Shown one piece after another: positions 54,977-63,582 of a stretch of DNA of 64,000 bases; within the stretch, counting starts at the first letter, position 1; every line of letters begins with the position of its first letter. Both the position numbers and the translations under genes were made by a program. Source of the DNA: Mycobacterium sp. SMC-4 (GTDB taxonomy: Bacteria; Actinomycetota; Actinomycetes; Mycobacteriales; Mycobacteriaceae); NCBI RefSeq assembly GCF_025263265.1, contig NZ_CP079869.1, positions 2,108,001-2,172,000 of the forward strand, given 5' to 3'. The notes beneath the pieces were generated by a model. The model was not told the origin of the DNA. It saw only the letters and a program-made list of their open reading frames with translations, and searched no databases.

Positions 54977-55852
54977 TCAGCGCTCGGCCAGGGCCGTCCA
55001 TTCGATGGCCGATGCCGCCAGCGGGCGGCCGGTGGGCCGGATATAGGTGTCGCGGTAGTAGCTGGGACCCACCTGCTCGACGAGCCGCCAGCCGTATTCG
55101 GCCAGCAGGTCAGCGACCTGCTCGGGAACCATGCCGGACTGCCAGAGCTGGCTGCGCTGGCGGAATCGGCGGTAGAGTGCGTCCGCGCCGTAGCGGTTCG
55201 TACCGTCGAGGAAATCCTGGCGAACGTAGGAGAAGATCAACCGGCTGCCGGGCGCAAGCCCACGCAGCGCCTCCAAGGTGGCCCGGATCGCCGCATCGCT
55301 GAGGTATTGGGTGACACCCTCCCAGATGACGAAGGCGCGCTGCCCGAGTCGGAATCCGTGCGACTCCAGCGCTGCCATCAGGTCGTCGGTCTCCAGGTCC
55401 GCGCCGACGAGGTGGATCGACGACGGAATCGTGCCGGCCACCCGGCGCAGCACCGCGGCCTTGTGCTCGACGACCTCGGGCTGGTCGACCTCGTAGACCG
55501 GCAGGTCCCCGTGACGGGCGATCCGGCAGCCGCGGGTGTCCAGGCCGGCACCCAGGACGATCACCACATCGGTCTCGTTGAGCGGGTCCGACAGCCGTTC
55601 GTCGATGAACCGCTTACGGCATGCGACGCTGATCGCCACTCCGGGCGCGGCGCGTTCCGAGGCCGACAGCACGGCGCGGCGCAGCCAGCCGATTCGGGTC
55701 AGTCTCACCAGCAGGCGGGATCGGGTGGGAAGGAACGACTCCGCCAGGTCGTCATCGACCAGGCGCCGGTCCGGCGGCTCATTGTGCTCGATCGCGGCGA
55801 GGGTCATCGGGCCCAGCGCCGTGCGGGCCGTGGCGTCTCGATGTGCGTTCAT
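54977..55852 (-). CDS. SAM-dependent methyltransferase, TIGR00027/LCMT-like (Rv2751-like)
   Basis: A 291-residue putative O-methyltransferase of the leucine-carboxyl-methyltransferase-like family abundant in mycobacteria. Motif I is VVIVLGAGLDTRGCRIA (about 98-114), followed by VYEVDQPEVVEHKA (about 121-134, acidic ribose-binding), and EGVTQYLSDAAIRATLEAL (about 177-195). It lies 4 bp after the SDR gene and matches Rv2751 in place and type. The substrate is unknown. Confidence 0.85.
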   Translation of the reverse strand: MNAHRDATARTALGPMTLAAIEHNEPPDRRLVDDDLAESFLPTRSRLLVRLTRIGWLRRAVLSASERAAPGVAISVACRKRFIDERLSDPLNETDVVIVLGAGLDTRGCRIARHGDLPVYEVDQPEVVEHKAAVLRRVAGTIPSSIHLVGADLETDDLMAALESHGFRLGQRAFVIWEGVTQYLSDAAIRATLEALRGLAPGSRLIFSYVRQDFLDGTNRYGADALYRRFRQRSQLWQSGMVPEQVADLLAEYGWRLVEQVGPSYYRDTYIRPTGRPLAASAIEWTALAER

Positions 55853-55856
55853 CGGT

Positions 55857-56675
55857 TCAAAGCTTGTTCACGAACCCCGCATCGACGGGCAGCGCGACGC
55901 CGGTCACGTAGCGGGCGGCGTCGGAGACCAGCCAGAACACCGCGTTGGCGATGTCTTCGGCCTCCAGCGCCTCCACCGGCAGCGCATTGCGCATGTCCGG
56001 GCCTGCCTGCTGTTCGTGGGCCATCCCTGACAGCCACGACCGGGTGAACTCGTTGTCGATCATCGGGGTGTTCACGCCGGCCGGGTGCACCGAGTTGACC
56101 CGAATGCTGAACGGCGCCAGGAAGTTCGCGTAGACCCGCATCAGCCCGACGATGCCGTGCTTGGCGGCGGCGTAGCCGACCGATCCGCCGACCGGAGAGC
56201 CCAGTCCGACCAGGCCCGCCACCGAACTGGTCAGCACGATCGCGCCGCCGTTGCCGAACTTGATCATCGGCTTCATCGCGACGTCGACGGTGTGGTAGAC
56301 GCCGGTGAGGTTGACGTCGAGCACGTCCTGCCACGCGTCGGCGGCAGCCATCGGCGCGATTCCGGCATTGGCGATCACGATGTCGAGACGGTCGCCGAGT
56401 TTGGCCGTGCCGTCGCGCACCACGTCTTTGACGGCCGCGCGATCACGGACATCGGCGGCGTGGGCGACGATGCGCGCCCCGGTGTCCTCGACCAGCTTGA
56501 CGGTTTGGGCCAGATCATCGGGCGTGGCCAGCGGGTAGGGCACCGAGTCGATCTGGGCGCACAGGTCCAGCGCGATGATGTCGGCGCCGGCCGCGGCGAG
56601 CTTCACCGCGTGCGACCGTCCCTGCCCGCGCGCCGCGCCGGTGATGAACGCAACTTTGCCTGAGAGCTCACCCAT
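55857..56675 (-). CDS. Mycofactocin-type short-chain dehydrogenase/reductase (Rv2750-like)
   Basis: A 272-residue SDR. Cofactor loop [12 protein letters not shown] (about 12-23), NAG (about 103-105), catalytic S/Y-x-x-x-K as SSVAGL and YAAAKHG (about 173-179). The long insert after [32 protein letters not shown] (about 34-65) is the hallmark of mycofactocin-coupled SDRs, whose nicotinamide stays bound and is re-oxidised by mycofactocin. Likely an alcohol dehydrogenase with carveol- or steroid-like substrates. It sits between the ABM protein and methyltransferase genes, in one minus-strand unit. Confidence 0.9.
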   Translation of the reverse strand: MGELSGKVAFITGAARGQGRSHAVKLAAAGADIIALDLCAQIDSVPYPLATPDDLAQTVKLVEDTGARIVAHAADVRDRAAVKDVVRDGTAKLGDRLDIVIANAGIAPMAAADAWQDVLDVNLTGVYHTVDVAMKPMIKFGNGGAIVLTSSVAGLVGLGSPVGGSVGYAAAKHGIVGLMRVYANFLAPFSIRVNSVHPAGVNTPMIDNEFTRSWLSGMAHEQQAGPDMRNALPVEALEAEDIANAVFWLVSDAARYVTGVALPVDAGFVNKL

Positions 56676-56686
56676 GGAGGAAGAGC

Positions 56687-57001
56687 CTACGGCCGAAGTT
56701 GTCCCTTGCCGGGATCGCCTGCGGCCACCGGCTGCAGCATCTTGATATCGGGTGCGCCGTCGAGGTGTTCACCGACGGTTCCGAACAGGGTGGCGACCGC
56801 CGGGGCGGTGCTGTGGGCCTGCAGGGCGTCCGCGTCGGCCCACTGCTCGACAAAAACGAAGGTGCCGTCGGCCTCGTGCAGCGCGTACAGCTGACATCCG
56901 GGCTCACCGTGCACCGACTCGATGGCCTGCGTGCAGGCGTTGCGGACGATGTCGACGGATTCGGGCTTGGCCTTCATGGTGGCGATGACGACGACGGGCA
57001 T
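56687..57001 (-). CDS. Antibiotic biosynthesis monooxygenase (ABM) domain protein (Rv2749-like)
   Basis: A 104-residue ferredoxin-like ABM-domain protein. It reads [54 protein letters not shown] in the family pattern, the core of heme-degrading or quinol-oxidising small monooxygenases. Start ATG 57001, with GAGGAG upstream; length equals Rv2749 (104 residues). It is 11 bp from the SDR gene and should be the first gene of this minus-strand operon (Rv2749-2750-2751 order). Confidence 0.88.
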   Translation of the reverse strand: MPVVVIATMKAKPESVDIVRNACTQAIESVHGEPGCQLYALHEADGTFVFVEQWADADALQAHSTAPAVATLFGTVGEHLDGAPDIKMLQPVAAGDPGKGQLRP

Positions 57002-57157
57002 GGCGGCTCCTCGCGCAGAATTGGTGAGGTGGGTGTGAGTGAACAGATCACACCGTACTGTCTGCTGTCGGTGCCGTGGCGGCGCTTCCGTTCCGACATC
57101 CCGCCGACACCGATTTGTGACTAGTGTGGCTGATGGTGCATCTGAGGTAGATGCGAC

Positions 57158-57163
57158 TAGGCT
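57158..57163 (+). promoter_or_regulatory. -10 element for ftsK
   Basis: TAGGCT, 7 nt before the ATG at 57171, suggesting a leaderless mRNA. Confidence 0.45.
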
Positions 57164-57170
57164 GGCAGGC

Positions 57171-59708
57171 ATGGCTAGTAAGACTGCGGCCCGCTCTGCT
57201 GCCCGTCCGACCAGGTCAAGGGCTGGTTCGTCGGGTAAAGGCCGGCCCGGTCGCCCAACGAGACCGGCAGCTCCGCGCCGCAAGACCGCGCGTCGCAATC
57301 AGTCGGTGGTCGCCGCCGCCGGCTCCGCAGTCGGGCGCGGGATCCGCGCCGGTTGGCTGATGCTGGCCCGCGGCGCCGGCGGTACGGCCCGGTCGGTCGG
57401 CCGGGCACGCGATCTGGAACCCGGTCACCGGCGCGACGGGTTGGCGCTCGCCTTGCTCGGGCTGGCCGTGGTGATCGCCGCGAGTTCGTGGTACGACGCT
57501 GCGCGTCCGGTCGGAGCGTGGATCGATTCGTCGATTCGCGTGGTGATCGGATCCGCGGTCGTGCTCGTGCCCATCCTGATGGCCGTCATCGGGATTGTGT
57601 TGATGCGTTCCGAAGCCGACCCCGAGACTCGACCGCGGCTGGTTCTGGGCGCGTCGATGATCGGGTTGCCGGTGCTGGGCCTGTGGCATCTGTGGGCCGG
57701 ATCGCCACTGGAACCCTCGGCGCGCCAGCACGCGGCCGGCTTCCTCGGGTTCGCCATCGGCGGCCCACTGGCCGACGGCGTGACGGTGTGGATTGCAGCG
57801 CCGCTGCTGGTGATGGCTGCGGTGTTCGGGTTGTTGCTGCTGACCGGCACCACGGTCCGCGAAGTCCCCGCCGCCCTCCGCGACCTGTTCACCACCCGCT
57901 GGCACGGTGACGGCAGCGACGAGTACGACGACTACGACGAGTACGACGACGACCCCGAGTATGACGGTCCGGCCGAGCCCGACGACTTCTCCGACGGTTA
58001 CTACGACGAAGACCCGCGCGACGCCGAGGCGGCCTGGCCCTCGGCCACCCAGCCGACCGAGCCGCTGACCACGGCCACGGGCTCGCCGATGGACAACTAC
58101 CCGCTGGAGGAGGATCCGGCGCCGATCAGCCCGGCACCGGCGGCACGCAGCCGGAAGAAGGCGCGCAAGGAGCCCGAGCTCTCGCTGGACCGCGTCGTCG
58201 AAGGTCCCTACACCCTGCCGTCGCTGGAGCTGCTGATCGCCGGCGAGCCTCCCAAGCGGCGCAGTGCCGCCAACGAGCAGATGGAAAACGCCATCACCTC
58301 GGTGTTGCAGCAGTTCAAGGTCGACGCCGCCGTGACCGGCTGCACCCGCGGGCCGACGGTGACCCGCTACGAGGTTGAACTGGGCCCCGGGGTGAAGGTC
58401 GAGAAGATCACCGCGCTGCAGCGCAATATTGCCTATGCCGTGGCCACCGAGAGTGTGCGCATGCTCGCGCCGATTCCCGGAAAGTCGGCCGTGGGCATCG
58501 AGGTGCCCAACACCGACCGGGAGATGGTGCGTCTGGCCGACGTGCTCACCGCGCCGGAAACCCGCCGTGATCACCATCCGCTGGTCATCGGACTCGGCAA
58601 GGACATCGAGGGCGACTTCATCTCGGCCAACCTGGCCAAGATGCCGCACCTGCTGGTGGCGGGCTCCACCGGGTCGGGCAAGTCCAGCTTCGTCAACTCG
58701 ATGCTGGTGTCGCTGCTGGCCCGGGCCACCCCCGAGGAGGTCAGGATGATCCTGATCGACCCCAAGATGGTGGAGCTGACCCCTTACGAGGGCATCCCGC
58801 ACCTGATCACCCCCATCATCACCGAGCCGAAGAAGGCCGCTGCCGCGCTGGCCTGGCTGGTCGAGGAGATGGAGCAGCGCTACCAGGACATGCAGGCCTC
58901 GCGGGTGCGTCACATCGATGTGTTCAACGAAAAGGTTCGCAGCGGCGAAATCACCGCTCCGCTGGGCAGCCAGCGCGAGTACAAGCCCTATCCCTACATC
59001 CTGGCGATCGTCGACGAGCTCGCCGACCTGATGATGACCGCTCCGCGGGATGTCGAAGACGCGATCGTGCGCATCACCCAGAAAGCCCGTGCGGCGGGCA
59101 TCCACCTGGTGCTGGCCACGCAGCGGCCATCGGTCGACGTGGTGACCGGTTTGATCAAAACCAACGTGCCCTCGCGGCTGGCGTTCGCGACGTCGTCGCT
59201 GACCGACAGCCGCGTCATCCTCGACCAGCCCGGTGCCGAGAAGCTGATCGGGATGGGCGACGGGTTGTTCCTGCCGATGGGCGCGGGCAAGCCGATCCGC
59301 CTGCAGGGTGCGTTCATCACCGACGAGGAGATCCAAGGGGTCGTCAACGCCACCAAGGACCAGGCCGAGCCCGAGTTCGTCGAGGGTGTCACCGCGGTCA
59401 AGGCCGGCGAGCGCAAGGACGTCGACCCCGACATCGGCGACGACATGGATGTCTTCCTGCAGGCCGTGGAGCTGGTGGTGTCCAGTCAGTTCGGTTCGAC
59501 GTCGATGCTGCAGCGCAAGCTGCGCGTCGGGTTCGCCAAGGCCGGCCGACTGATGGACCTGATGGAGACCCGCGGGATCGTCGGGCCCTCAGAAGGATCG
59601 AAGGCGCGCGAGGTACTGGTCAAGCCCGACGATCTGGCCGGCACGCTGGCGCTGATCCGCGGTGGTAGCGATGCCTCCGGCACGTCAGACGACGATCCGG
59701 ACTTCTGA
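57171..59708 (+). CDS. ftsK: DNA translocase FtsK
   Basis: An 845-residue septal DNA pump that moves chromosome ends through the closing septum. A basic N terminus (about 1-55) is followed by about four transmembrane segments (to about 235), then a linker very rich in Asp/Tyr/Glu (about 246-285, [12 protein letters not shown] type), the alpha/beta RecA-like motor with [10 protein letters not shown] (about 499-508) and DELADLMM (Walker B, about 614-621), and a C-terminal gamma winged helix ([28 protein letters not shown]) that reads KOPS. ATG 57171 matches the common mycobacterial start. Confidence 0.95.
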   Translation: MASKTAARSAARPTRSRAGSSGKGRPGRPTRPAAPRRKTARRNQSVVAAAGSAVGRGIRAGWLMLARGAGGTARSVGRARDLEPGHRRDGLALALLGLAVVIAASSWYDAARPVGAWIDSSIRVVIGSAVVLVPILMAVIGIVLMRSEADPETRPRLVLGASMIGLPVLGLWHLWAGSPLEPSARQHAAGFLGFAIGGPLADGVTVWIAAPLLVMAAVFGLLLLTGTTVREVPAALRDLFTTRWHGDGSDEYDDYDEYDDDPEYDGPAEPDDFSDGYYDEDPRDAEAAWPSATQPTEPLTTATGSPMDNYPLEEDPAPISPAPAARSRKKARKEPELSLDRVVEGPYTLPSLELLIAGEPPKRRSAANEQMENAITSVLQQFKVDAAVTGCTRGPTVTRYEVELGPGVKVEKITALQRNIAYAVATESVRMLAPIPGKSAVGIEVPNTDREMVRLADVLTAPETRRDHHPLVIGLGKDIEGDFISANLAKMPHLLVAGSTGSGKSSFVNSMLVSLLARATPEEVRMILIDPKMVELTPYEGIPHLITPIITEPKKAAAALAWLVEEMEQRYQDMQASRVRHIDVFNEKVRSGEITAPLGSQREYKPYPYILAIVDELADLMMTAPRDVEDAIVRITQKARAAGIHLVLATQRPSVDVVTGLIKTNVPSRLAFATSSLTDSRVILDQPGAEKLIGMGDGLFLPMGAGKPIRLQGAFITDEEIQGVVNATKDQAEPEFVEGVTAVKAGERKDVDPDIGDDMDVFLQAVELVVSSQFGSTSMLQRKLRVGFAKAGRLMDLMETRGIVGPSEGSKAREVLVKPDDLAGTLALIRGGSDASGTSDDDPDF

Positions 59709-59731
59709 GATCCGCCCGCCCGGCGGCGCGG

Positions 59732-60253
59732 TCAGAGCGTCAGCAGCATCCGGGTGTTGCCCAGGATGTTCGGCTTGACGTAGGACAGGTCGAGGAACTC
59801 CGCGACACCGGTGTCGTAGGACCGGCACATCTCCTCGTACACCTCGGCGGTGACGGGTGTGCCGTCGATCTCGGCGAAGCCGTGGCGACTGAAGAAGTCC
59901 ACCTCGAAGGTCAGCACGAAGATGCGCCGCAGGTGCAGTTCCTTGGCCACCGCCAGCAGCTGTTCGACGATCGCATGCCCCACACCGCGGCCGCGGGCCT
60001 TCGGGTGCACCGCGACGGTGCGCACCTCACCGAGGTCAGACCACAGCACGTGCAGCGCGCCGCAACCGATCACCTCGTCACCATCCTCGGCGACCCAGAA
60101 CTCCTGGACCGACTCGTACAGCGTCACCAGGTTTTTCTCCAGCAGAATCTTGCCGGCGTAGATGTCGACGAGCGCCTTGATGGACGGGACATCGGAGGTG
60201 CGGGCGCGCCGCACCACGACGCCGATCGCCGGCGGCTCCCCAGCTGCGCTCAC
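59732..60253 (-). CDS. argA: Amino-acid N-acetyltransferase ArgA (GNAT type)
   Basis: A 173-residue GNAT acetyltransferase that makes N-acetylglutamate for arginine synthesis in mycobacteria (Rv2747, 174 residues). The acetyl-CoA loop is VAVHPKARGRGVGHAIVEQLL (about 79-99); the start region VVVRRARTSDVPSIKALVD and the TLYESVQEFWVAED segment fit. GTG at 60253 gives the expected length. It converges on ftsK with 23 bp between stops and is divergent from pgsA3. Confidence 0.9.
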   Translation of the reverse strand: MSAAGEPPAIGVVVRRARTSDVPSIKALVDIYAGKILLEKNLVTLYESVQEFWVAEDGDEVIGCGALHVLWSDLGEVRTVAVHPKARGRGVGHAIVEQLLAVAKELHLRRIFVLTFEVDFFSRHGFAEIDGTPVTAEVYEEMCRSYDTGVAEFLDLSYVKPNILGNTRMLLTL

Positions 60254-60283
60254 ACACCGAAGGGTATCGGTACCGGCAACCAG

Positions 60284-60289
60284 TATTCT
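60284..60289 (+). promoter_or_regulatory. Leaderless -10 element for pgsA3
   Basis: TATTCT, 6 nt before the GTG at 60296; it also decides that start over the in-frame GTG at 60290. Confidence 0.4.
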
Positions 60290-60295
60290 GTGTCG

Positions 60296-60892
60296 GTGCC
60301 GGGCCAACCACATACCGATCCTGTGGTCCCGCGCGCTCGTGTCGCGAACCTGGCCAATGCGCTGACCGGTGTGCGGTTCGTGCTCGTCCCGGTATTCCTG
60401 TTGGCGTTGTTCGCCGGGGACGGTCATGAAACCTTCTGGCGGGTAACCGCATTCGTGGTGTTCGTCACGGCGGTGATCACCGACCACCTCGACGGCGCCT
60501 TGGCGCGCAGCTACGGCATGGTCACCGAGTTCGGCACCTTGGCCGATCCGCTGGCCGACAAGGCGCTCATCGGCGCAGCGCTGATCGGCCTCTCGGTGCT
60601 GGGGGACCTGCCCTGGTGGGTGACCGTGGTGATCCTGGTCCGCGAGCTCGGGGTGACCGCGCTGCGCTTCGTGGTGCTGCGGCGCGGGGTCATCCCGGCC
60701 AGCCGGGGCGGAAAGCTCAAGACCCTGGTTCAAGCCGTGGCGATCGGGCTGTTCGTCTTACCGCTGGGCGGAGCGTGGTTGACCGGTGCCTGGGTGATCA
60801 TGGCGATCGCGGTGGTGCTGACGGTGCTCACCGGTGTGGACTACTTCGTCTCGGCGTGGCGGGATGCGCGTGGACGATCCGCTGGTCACTGA
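60296..60892 (+). CDS. pgsA3: CDP-alcohol phosphatidyltransferase PgsA3
   Basis: A 198-residue membrane enzyme with about five transmembrane segments. The CDP-alcohol motif Dx2DGx2ARx8Gx3Dx3D is complete (begins DHLDGALAR, about residues 63-71, ends LADPLAD). It resembles phosphatidylglycerophosphate synthases: N-terminal ANLANALTGVRFVLVPVFLLAL. It has the position of Rv2746c. The end overlaps the CinA gene by 29 bp. Which phospholipid it makes is not shown by sequence alone. Confidence 0.9.
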   Translation: MPGQPHTDPVVPRARVANLANALTGVRFVLVPVFLLALFAGDGHETFWRVTAFVVFVTAVITDHLDGALARSYGMVTEFGTLADPLADKALIGAALIGLSVLGDLPWWVTVVILVRELGVTALRFVVLRRGVIPASRGGKLKTLVQAVAIGLFVLPLGGAWLTGAWVIMAIAVVLTVLTGVDYFVSAWRDARGRSAGH

Positions 60893-61358
60893 CGATGTTC
60901 GGGCGCTGGTGGCCGATCTGACGGTTCGCCGGCAGACCGTCGCGACCGCTGAATCGCTGACCGCGGGACTGCTCGCGGCCACGCTGGCCGGTGTTCCCGG
61001 TGCCAGCGCCGTACTGCGCGGCGGCCTGGTGACCTACACCGTTGAGACCAAGGAAGTGCTGGCCGGTGTCGCCACACAGCTGCTCGACGAGGTGGGGCCG
61101 GTTGCCGAGCCGACCGCACGGGCCCTGGCCGTCGGCGCGATGCAGCGTTGCGGCGCAACCTGGGGAGTGGGACTGACCGGGGTCGCCGGCCCCGAACCGC
61201 ACGGCGGGCAGGCCGTCGGCACGGTGTTCCTCGGCGTGGCAGGCCCGGTCGACACCACCGTCGAGCAGGTGCAGTTGCACGGCAGCCGGTGGGACATTCG
61301 GGTGGCGGCCGTGCGGGCGGCGGTCCGCTTGCTGAGCGCGACGCTCGCAGAACACTGA
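60864..61358 (+). CDS. CinA family protein (NMN amidohydrolase-like)
   Basis: A 164-residue stand-alone CinA C-terminal domain. It contains TVATAESLTAGLLAATLAGVPGASAVLRGGLVTYT (about 25-59) and GVGLTGVAGPEPHGGQAVGTVFLGV (about 106-130), signature segments of nicotinamide mononucleotide deamidases (PncC type). ATG 60864 overlaps the pgsA3 end by 29 bp, so both are coupled. It is upstream of clgR, as in other actinobacteria. Confidence 0.88.
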   Translation: MRVDDPLVTDDVRALVADLTVRRQTVATAESLTAGLLAATLAGVPGASAVLRGGLVTYTVETKEVLAGVATQLLDEVGPVAEPTARALAVGAMQRCGATWGVGLTGVAGPEPHGGQAVGTVFLGVAGPVDTTVEQVQLHGSRWDIRVAAVRAAVRLLSATLAEH

Positions 61359-61366
61359 TGCGGATC

Positions 61367-61395
61367 GGGAACCATCACCGCGCGGTCGCGCGTTG
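61367..61395 (+). promoter_or_regulatory. SigE-type promoter of clgR
   Basis: -35 GGGAACC at 61367-61373 and -10 CGTTG at 61391-61395, 17 bp apart, fit the mycobacterial SigE consensus. The element starts 9 nt after the CinA stop and precedes clgR by about 54 bp. In M. tuberculosis clgR is a SigE target. Confidence 0.65.
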
Positions 61396-61449
61396 GGCTT
61401 CTTGAGGCACTGAGAATGCCCAAGCCAGACCACAGACAAGGAGTGCGCG

Positions 61450-61785
61450 ATGTCTGCATTGCTGCGCGAGGTGATCGGCGACGTGCTGCGGCGCGCCCGA
61501 GTCGAGCAGGGGCGCACGCTGCGCGAGGTGTCCGACACCGCGCGGGTCAGCCTCGGTTATCTGTCCGAGGTGGAGCGTGGCCGCAAGGAAGCCTCCAGCG
61601 AGCTGCTCGGCGCGATCTGCGGTGCGCTGCAGGTTCCGCTGTCGCGGGTGCTGACCGAGGCCGGTGACGACATGGCGCTCGCGGAATCACGCACCGCCCT
61701 GACCCATCAGGACCCCGGCACGGCCAGGATCGACGCCGCCACCAAGGTGGTCATCCCGCACGTCGTGTCGATGGCGGTGGCCTGA
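61450..61785 (+). CDS. clgR: Transcriptional regulator ClgR
   Basis: A 111-residue XRE-type helix-turn-helix activator of clp protease and psp genes under envelope stress. HTH region: [40 protein letters not shown] (about 21-60). It ends VVSMAVA; short hydrophobic-Ala tails act as Clp protease recognition signals for ClgR in actinobacteria, so the regulator is probably unstable. GGAG (61440-61443) lies 6 nt before the ATG. It precedes pspA by 115 bp. Confidence 0.93.
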   Translation: MSALLREVIGDVLRRARVEQGRTLREVSDTARVSLGYLSEVERGRKEASSELLGAICGALQVPLSRVLTEAGDDMALAESRTALTHQDPGTARIDAATKVVIPHVVSMAVA

Positions 61786-61900
61786 CCCTCGCGGCCTACG
61801 ACCGGCAGGGGTGCGGTGATCTGTGCGGAACAGATAAGTTGGGGTCATTGCACGTGCTCAGCCCAGCTGACAGTTCGACATACGAAGGCGGAATGAACTC

Positions 61901-62728
61901 ATGGCCAATCCGTTCGTCAAGGCGTGGAAGTACCTCATGGCGCTGTTCAGCTCCAAGGTCGACGAATACGCCGACCCGAAGGTGCAGATCCAGCAGGCCA
62001 TCGAAGAAGCGCAGCGCCAGCATCAGGCCTTGACCCAGCAGGCGGCGCAGGTGATCGGTAACCAGCGTCAGCTGGAGATGAGGCTGAACCGTCAGCTCGC
62101 CGATATCGAGAAGTTGCAGGCCAACGTCCGCCAGGCGCTGACCCTGGCCGATCAGGCCGTTGCCGCCGGGGACGCCAACAAGGCCACCGAATACACCAAC
62201 GCAGCCGAGGCGTTTGCCGCGCAGCTGGTCACCGGTGAGCAGAGCGTCGAGGACCTCAAGTCCCTGCACGACCAGGCGCTTCAGGCGGCCTCACAGGCAA
62301 AGAAGGCCGTCGAGCAGAACGCTATGGTGTTGCAGCAGAAGATCGCCGAGCGCACCAAGCTGCTCAGCCAACTCGAACAGGCCAAGATGCAGGAGCAGGT
62401 CAGCGCGTCGCTGCGGTCGATGACCGAGATCGCTGCACCGGGCAACACCCCGAGCCTCGACGAGATCCGCGACAAGATCGAGCGTCGTTACGCCAACGCG
62501 ATGGGTTCTGCCGAGTTGGCCCAGAATTCGGTGCAGGGCCGGATGATGGAGGTCCAGCAGGCCAGCGTGCAGATGGCCGGGCATTCCCGGCTTGAGCAGA
62601 TTCGGGCGTCGATGCGCGGTGAGCAACTGCCTGCCGGCGGCACTGCCACACCCGGTCAGGCACCGGCCACCCCGTCCGCGCCGGCAGCCAATCAGAATCC
62701 GACACCGGAAAATCCGTTGTCGCAATAA
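61901..62728 (+). CDS. pspA: PspA/IM30 family protein (35-kDa antigen)
   Basis: A 275-residue membrane-stress effector related to M. tuberculosis Rv2744c. It starts [37 protein letters not shown] and continues as a long alpha-helical coiled coil (about 40-220) rich in Gln, Ala and Glu, as ESCRT-III-like PspA proteins are. A flexible Pro/Ala/Thr tail (about 245-275) ends it. It binds the inner face of the membrane and maintains it. It follows clgR and precedes pspM by 18 bp, forming the Psp operon. Confidence 0.94.
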   Translation: MANPFVKAWKYLMALFSSKVDEYADPKVQIQQAIEEAQRQHQALTQQAAQVIGNQRQLEMRLNRQLADIEKLQANVRQALTLADQAVAAGDANKATEYTNAAEAFAAQLVTGEQSVEDLKSLHDQALQAASQAKKAVEQNAMVLQQKIAERTKLLSQLEQAKMQEQVSASLRSMTEIAAPGNTPSLDEIRDKIERRYANAMGSAELAQNSVQGRMMEVQQASVQMAGHSRLEQIRASMRGEQLPAGGTATPGQAPATPSAPAANQNPTPENPLSQ

Positions 62729-62746
62729 CCTGCACAGGACCGATCA

Positions 62747-63565
62747 GTGGCTACACACGCCGGCAAAAGGCATCCGGAGCGCTCGTTGACCCAACGCGGG
62801 ATCGACACCGCGGCGGAATGGTCAGGGCTGCTGGCAGACAAGCTCAATGCCGCTGCGGATCCGCGCGCCAAGCTGCTGCGCAAGCGGCGCTGGGCGTTGC
62901 GGCTGGGGGTGTTCTTCGCGCTGTCGTCGGTGTTCTGGATCGGTGTCACGGCGCTGCTGGCGGCCTGGAGCACTCCGGTGTGGGCGCTGTTCATCCCGAC
63001 CCCGATTGCCGTGGGCGCGGCGTTCTTGGCCACGTTGACCCTGTTGCGCTACCGGTGGCTGCGCGGTGAGCCGCTGCCGCCGCCCCGGACAAACACCGCG
63101 CGGCGACTGCCGCCGTGGGGGTCGGCGGCCCGCGGGCCGATGACTTCGCTGGTCAACTCCGAGCGGGGACTGTATTCGCTGCTGGGGGTGCTGGAACGAG
63201 GACGGATGCTGCCTGCCGAGGAACTCGCCGAGATCCGGGTAGCGGCCGAGCAGACCGCGGCGACGATGGCCGCCACCGCAGCAGAGGTCGCTTCGATGGA
63301 GCGAACCGTCAAAACAGCCCCACAGTCACGTCCGCATCTGGCCCCGACCATTGCCGCGTTCACCGCGCAGCTCGATCGCGGCGCCCGTCAGTACAGCGAG
63401 ATGGTTTCTGCCGCCGCACAATTGGTGTCCGCGACGAACTCCGGTGCGCTGTCGAGCTCGCCGATGTCGCAGCGCCGCTACCGTGAGCAACTGACCACGG
63501 CCACCGACCGGCTCAGCGGCTGGGCGCAGGCCTTCGACGAGCTGGGTCGGCTCCGGGGCGCGTAG
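62747..63565 (+). CDS. pspM: Membrane partner of PspA, PspM (Rv2743c-like)
   Basis: A 272-residue protein with two transmembrane segments near residues 48-72 and 77-100 and a long helical cytosolic tail (ELAEIRVAAEQTAATMAATAAEVASMERTVK; QLDRGARQYSEMVSAAAQLVSATNS). In M. tuberculosis the equivalent anchors PspA and modulates it. GTG start at 62747. The fourth gene of the tuberculosis operon, pspN (Rv2742c), does not follow: the next gene is on the opposite strand 17 bp away. Confidence 0.85.
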   Translation: MATHAGKRHPERSLTQRGIDTAAEWSGLLADKLNAAADPRAKLLRKRRWALRLGVFFALSSVFWIGVTALLAAWSTPVWALFIPTPIAVGAAFLATLTLLRYRWLRGEPLPPPRTNTARRLPPWGSAARGPMTSLVNSERGLYSLLGVLERGRMLPAEELAEIRVAAEQTAATMAATAAEVASMERTVKTAPQSRPHLAPTIAAFTAQLDRGARQYSEMVSAAAQLVSATNSGALSSSPMSQRRYREQLTTATDRLSGWAQAFDELGRLRGA

Positions 63566-63582
63566 TCGCGCTTAGGCCGCGC

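Noticed and set aside
57039..57170. Longer start for ftsK
   Set aside because: The added 44 codons have no FtsK similarity, and the ATG at 57171 has a -10 element 7 nt upstream and matches family starts.
57216..59336. 706-codon minus-strand frame opposite ftsK
   Set aside because: Again a shadow: His/Gln/Arg-rich, no domain, and the FtsK motor motifs are on the plus strand.
61379..61392. ClgR operator (CGC-N5-GCG type) in its own promoter
   Set aside because: A CGCGCGGTCGCGCG run is present, but the half-site spacing is 4 or 6, not 5, and GC-rich DNA gives such matches by chance.
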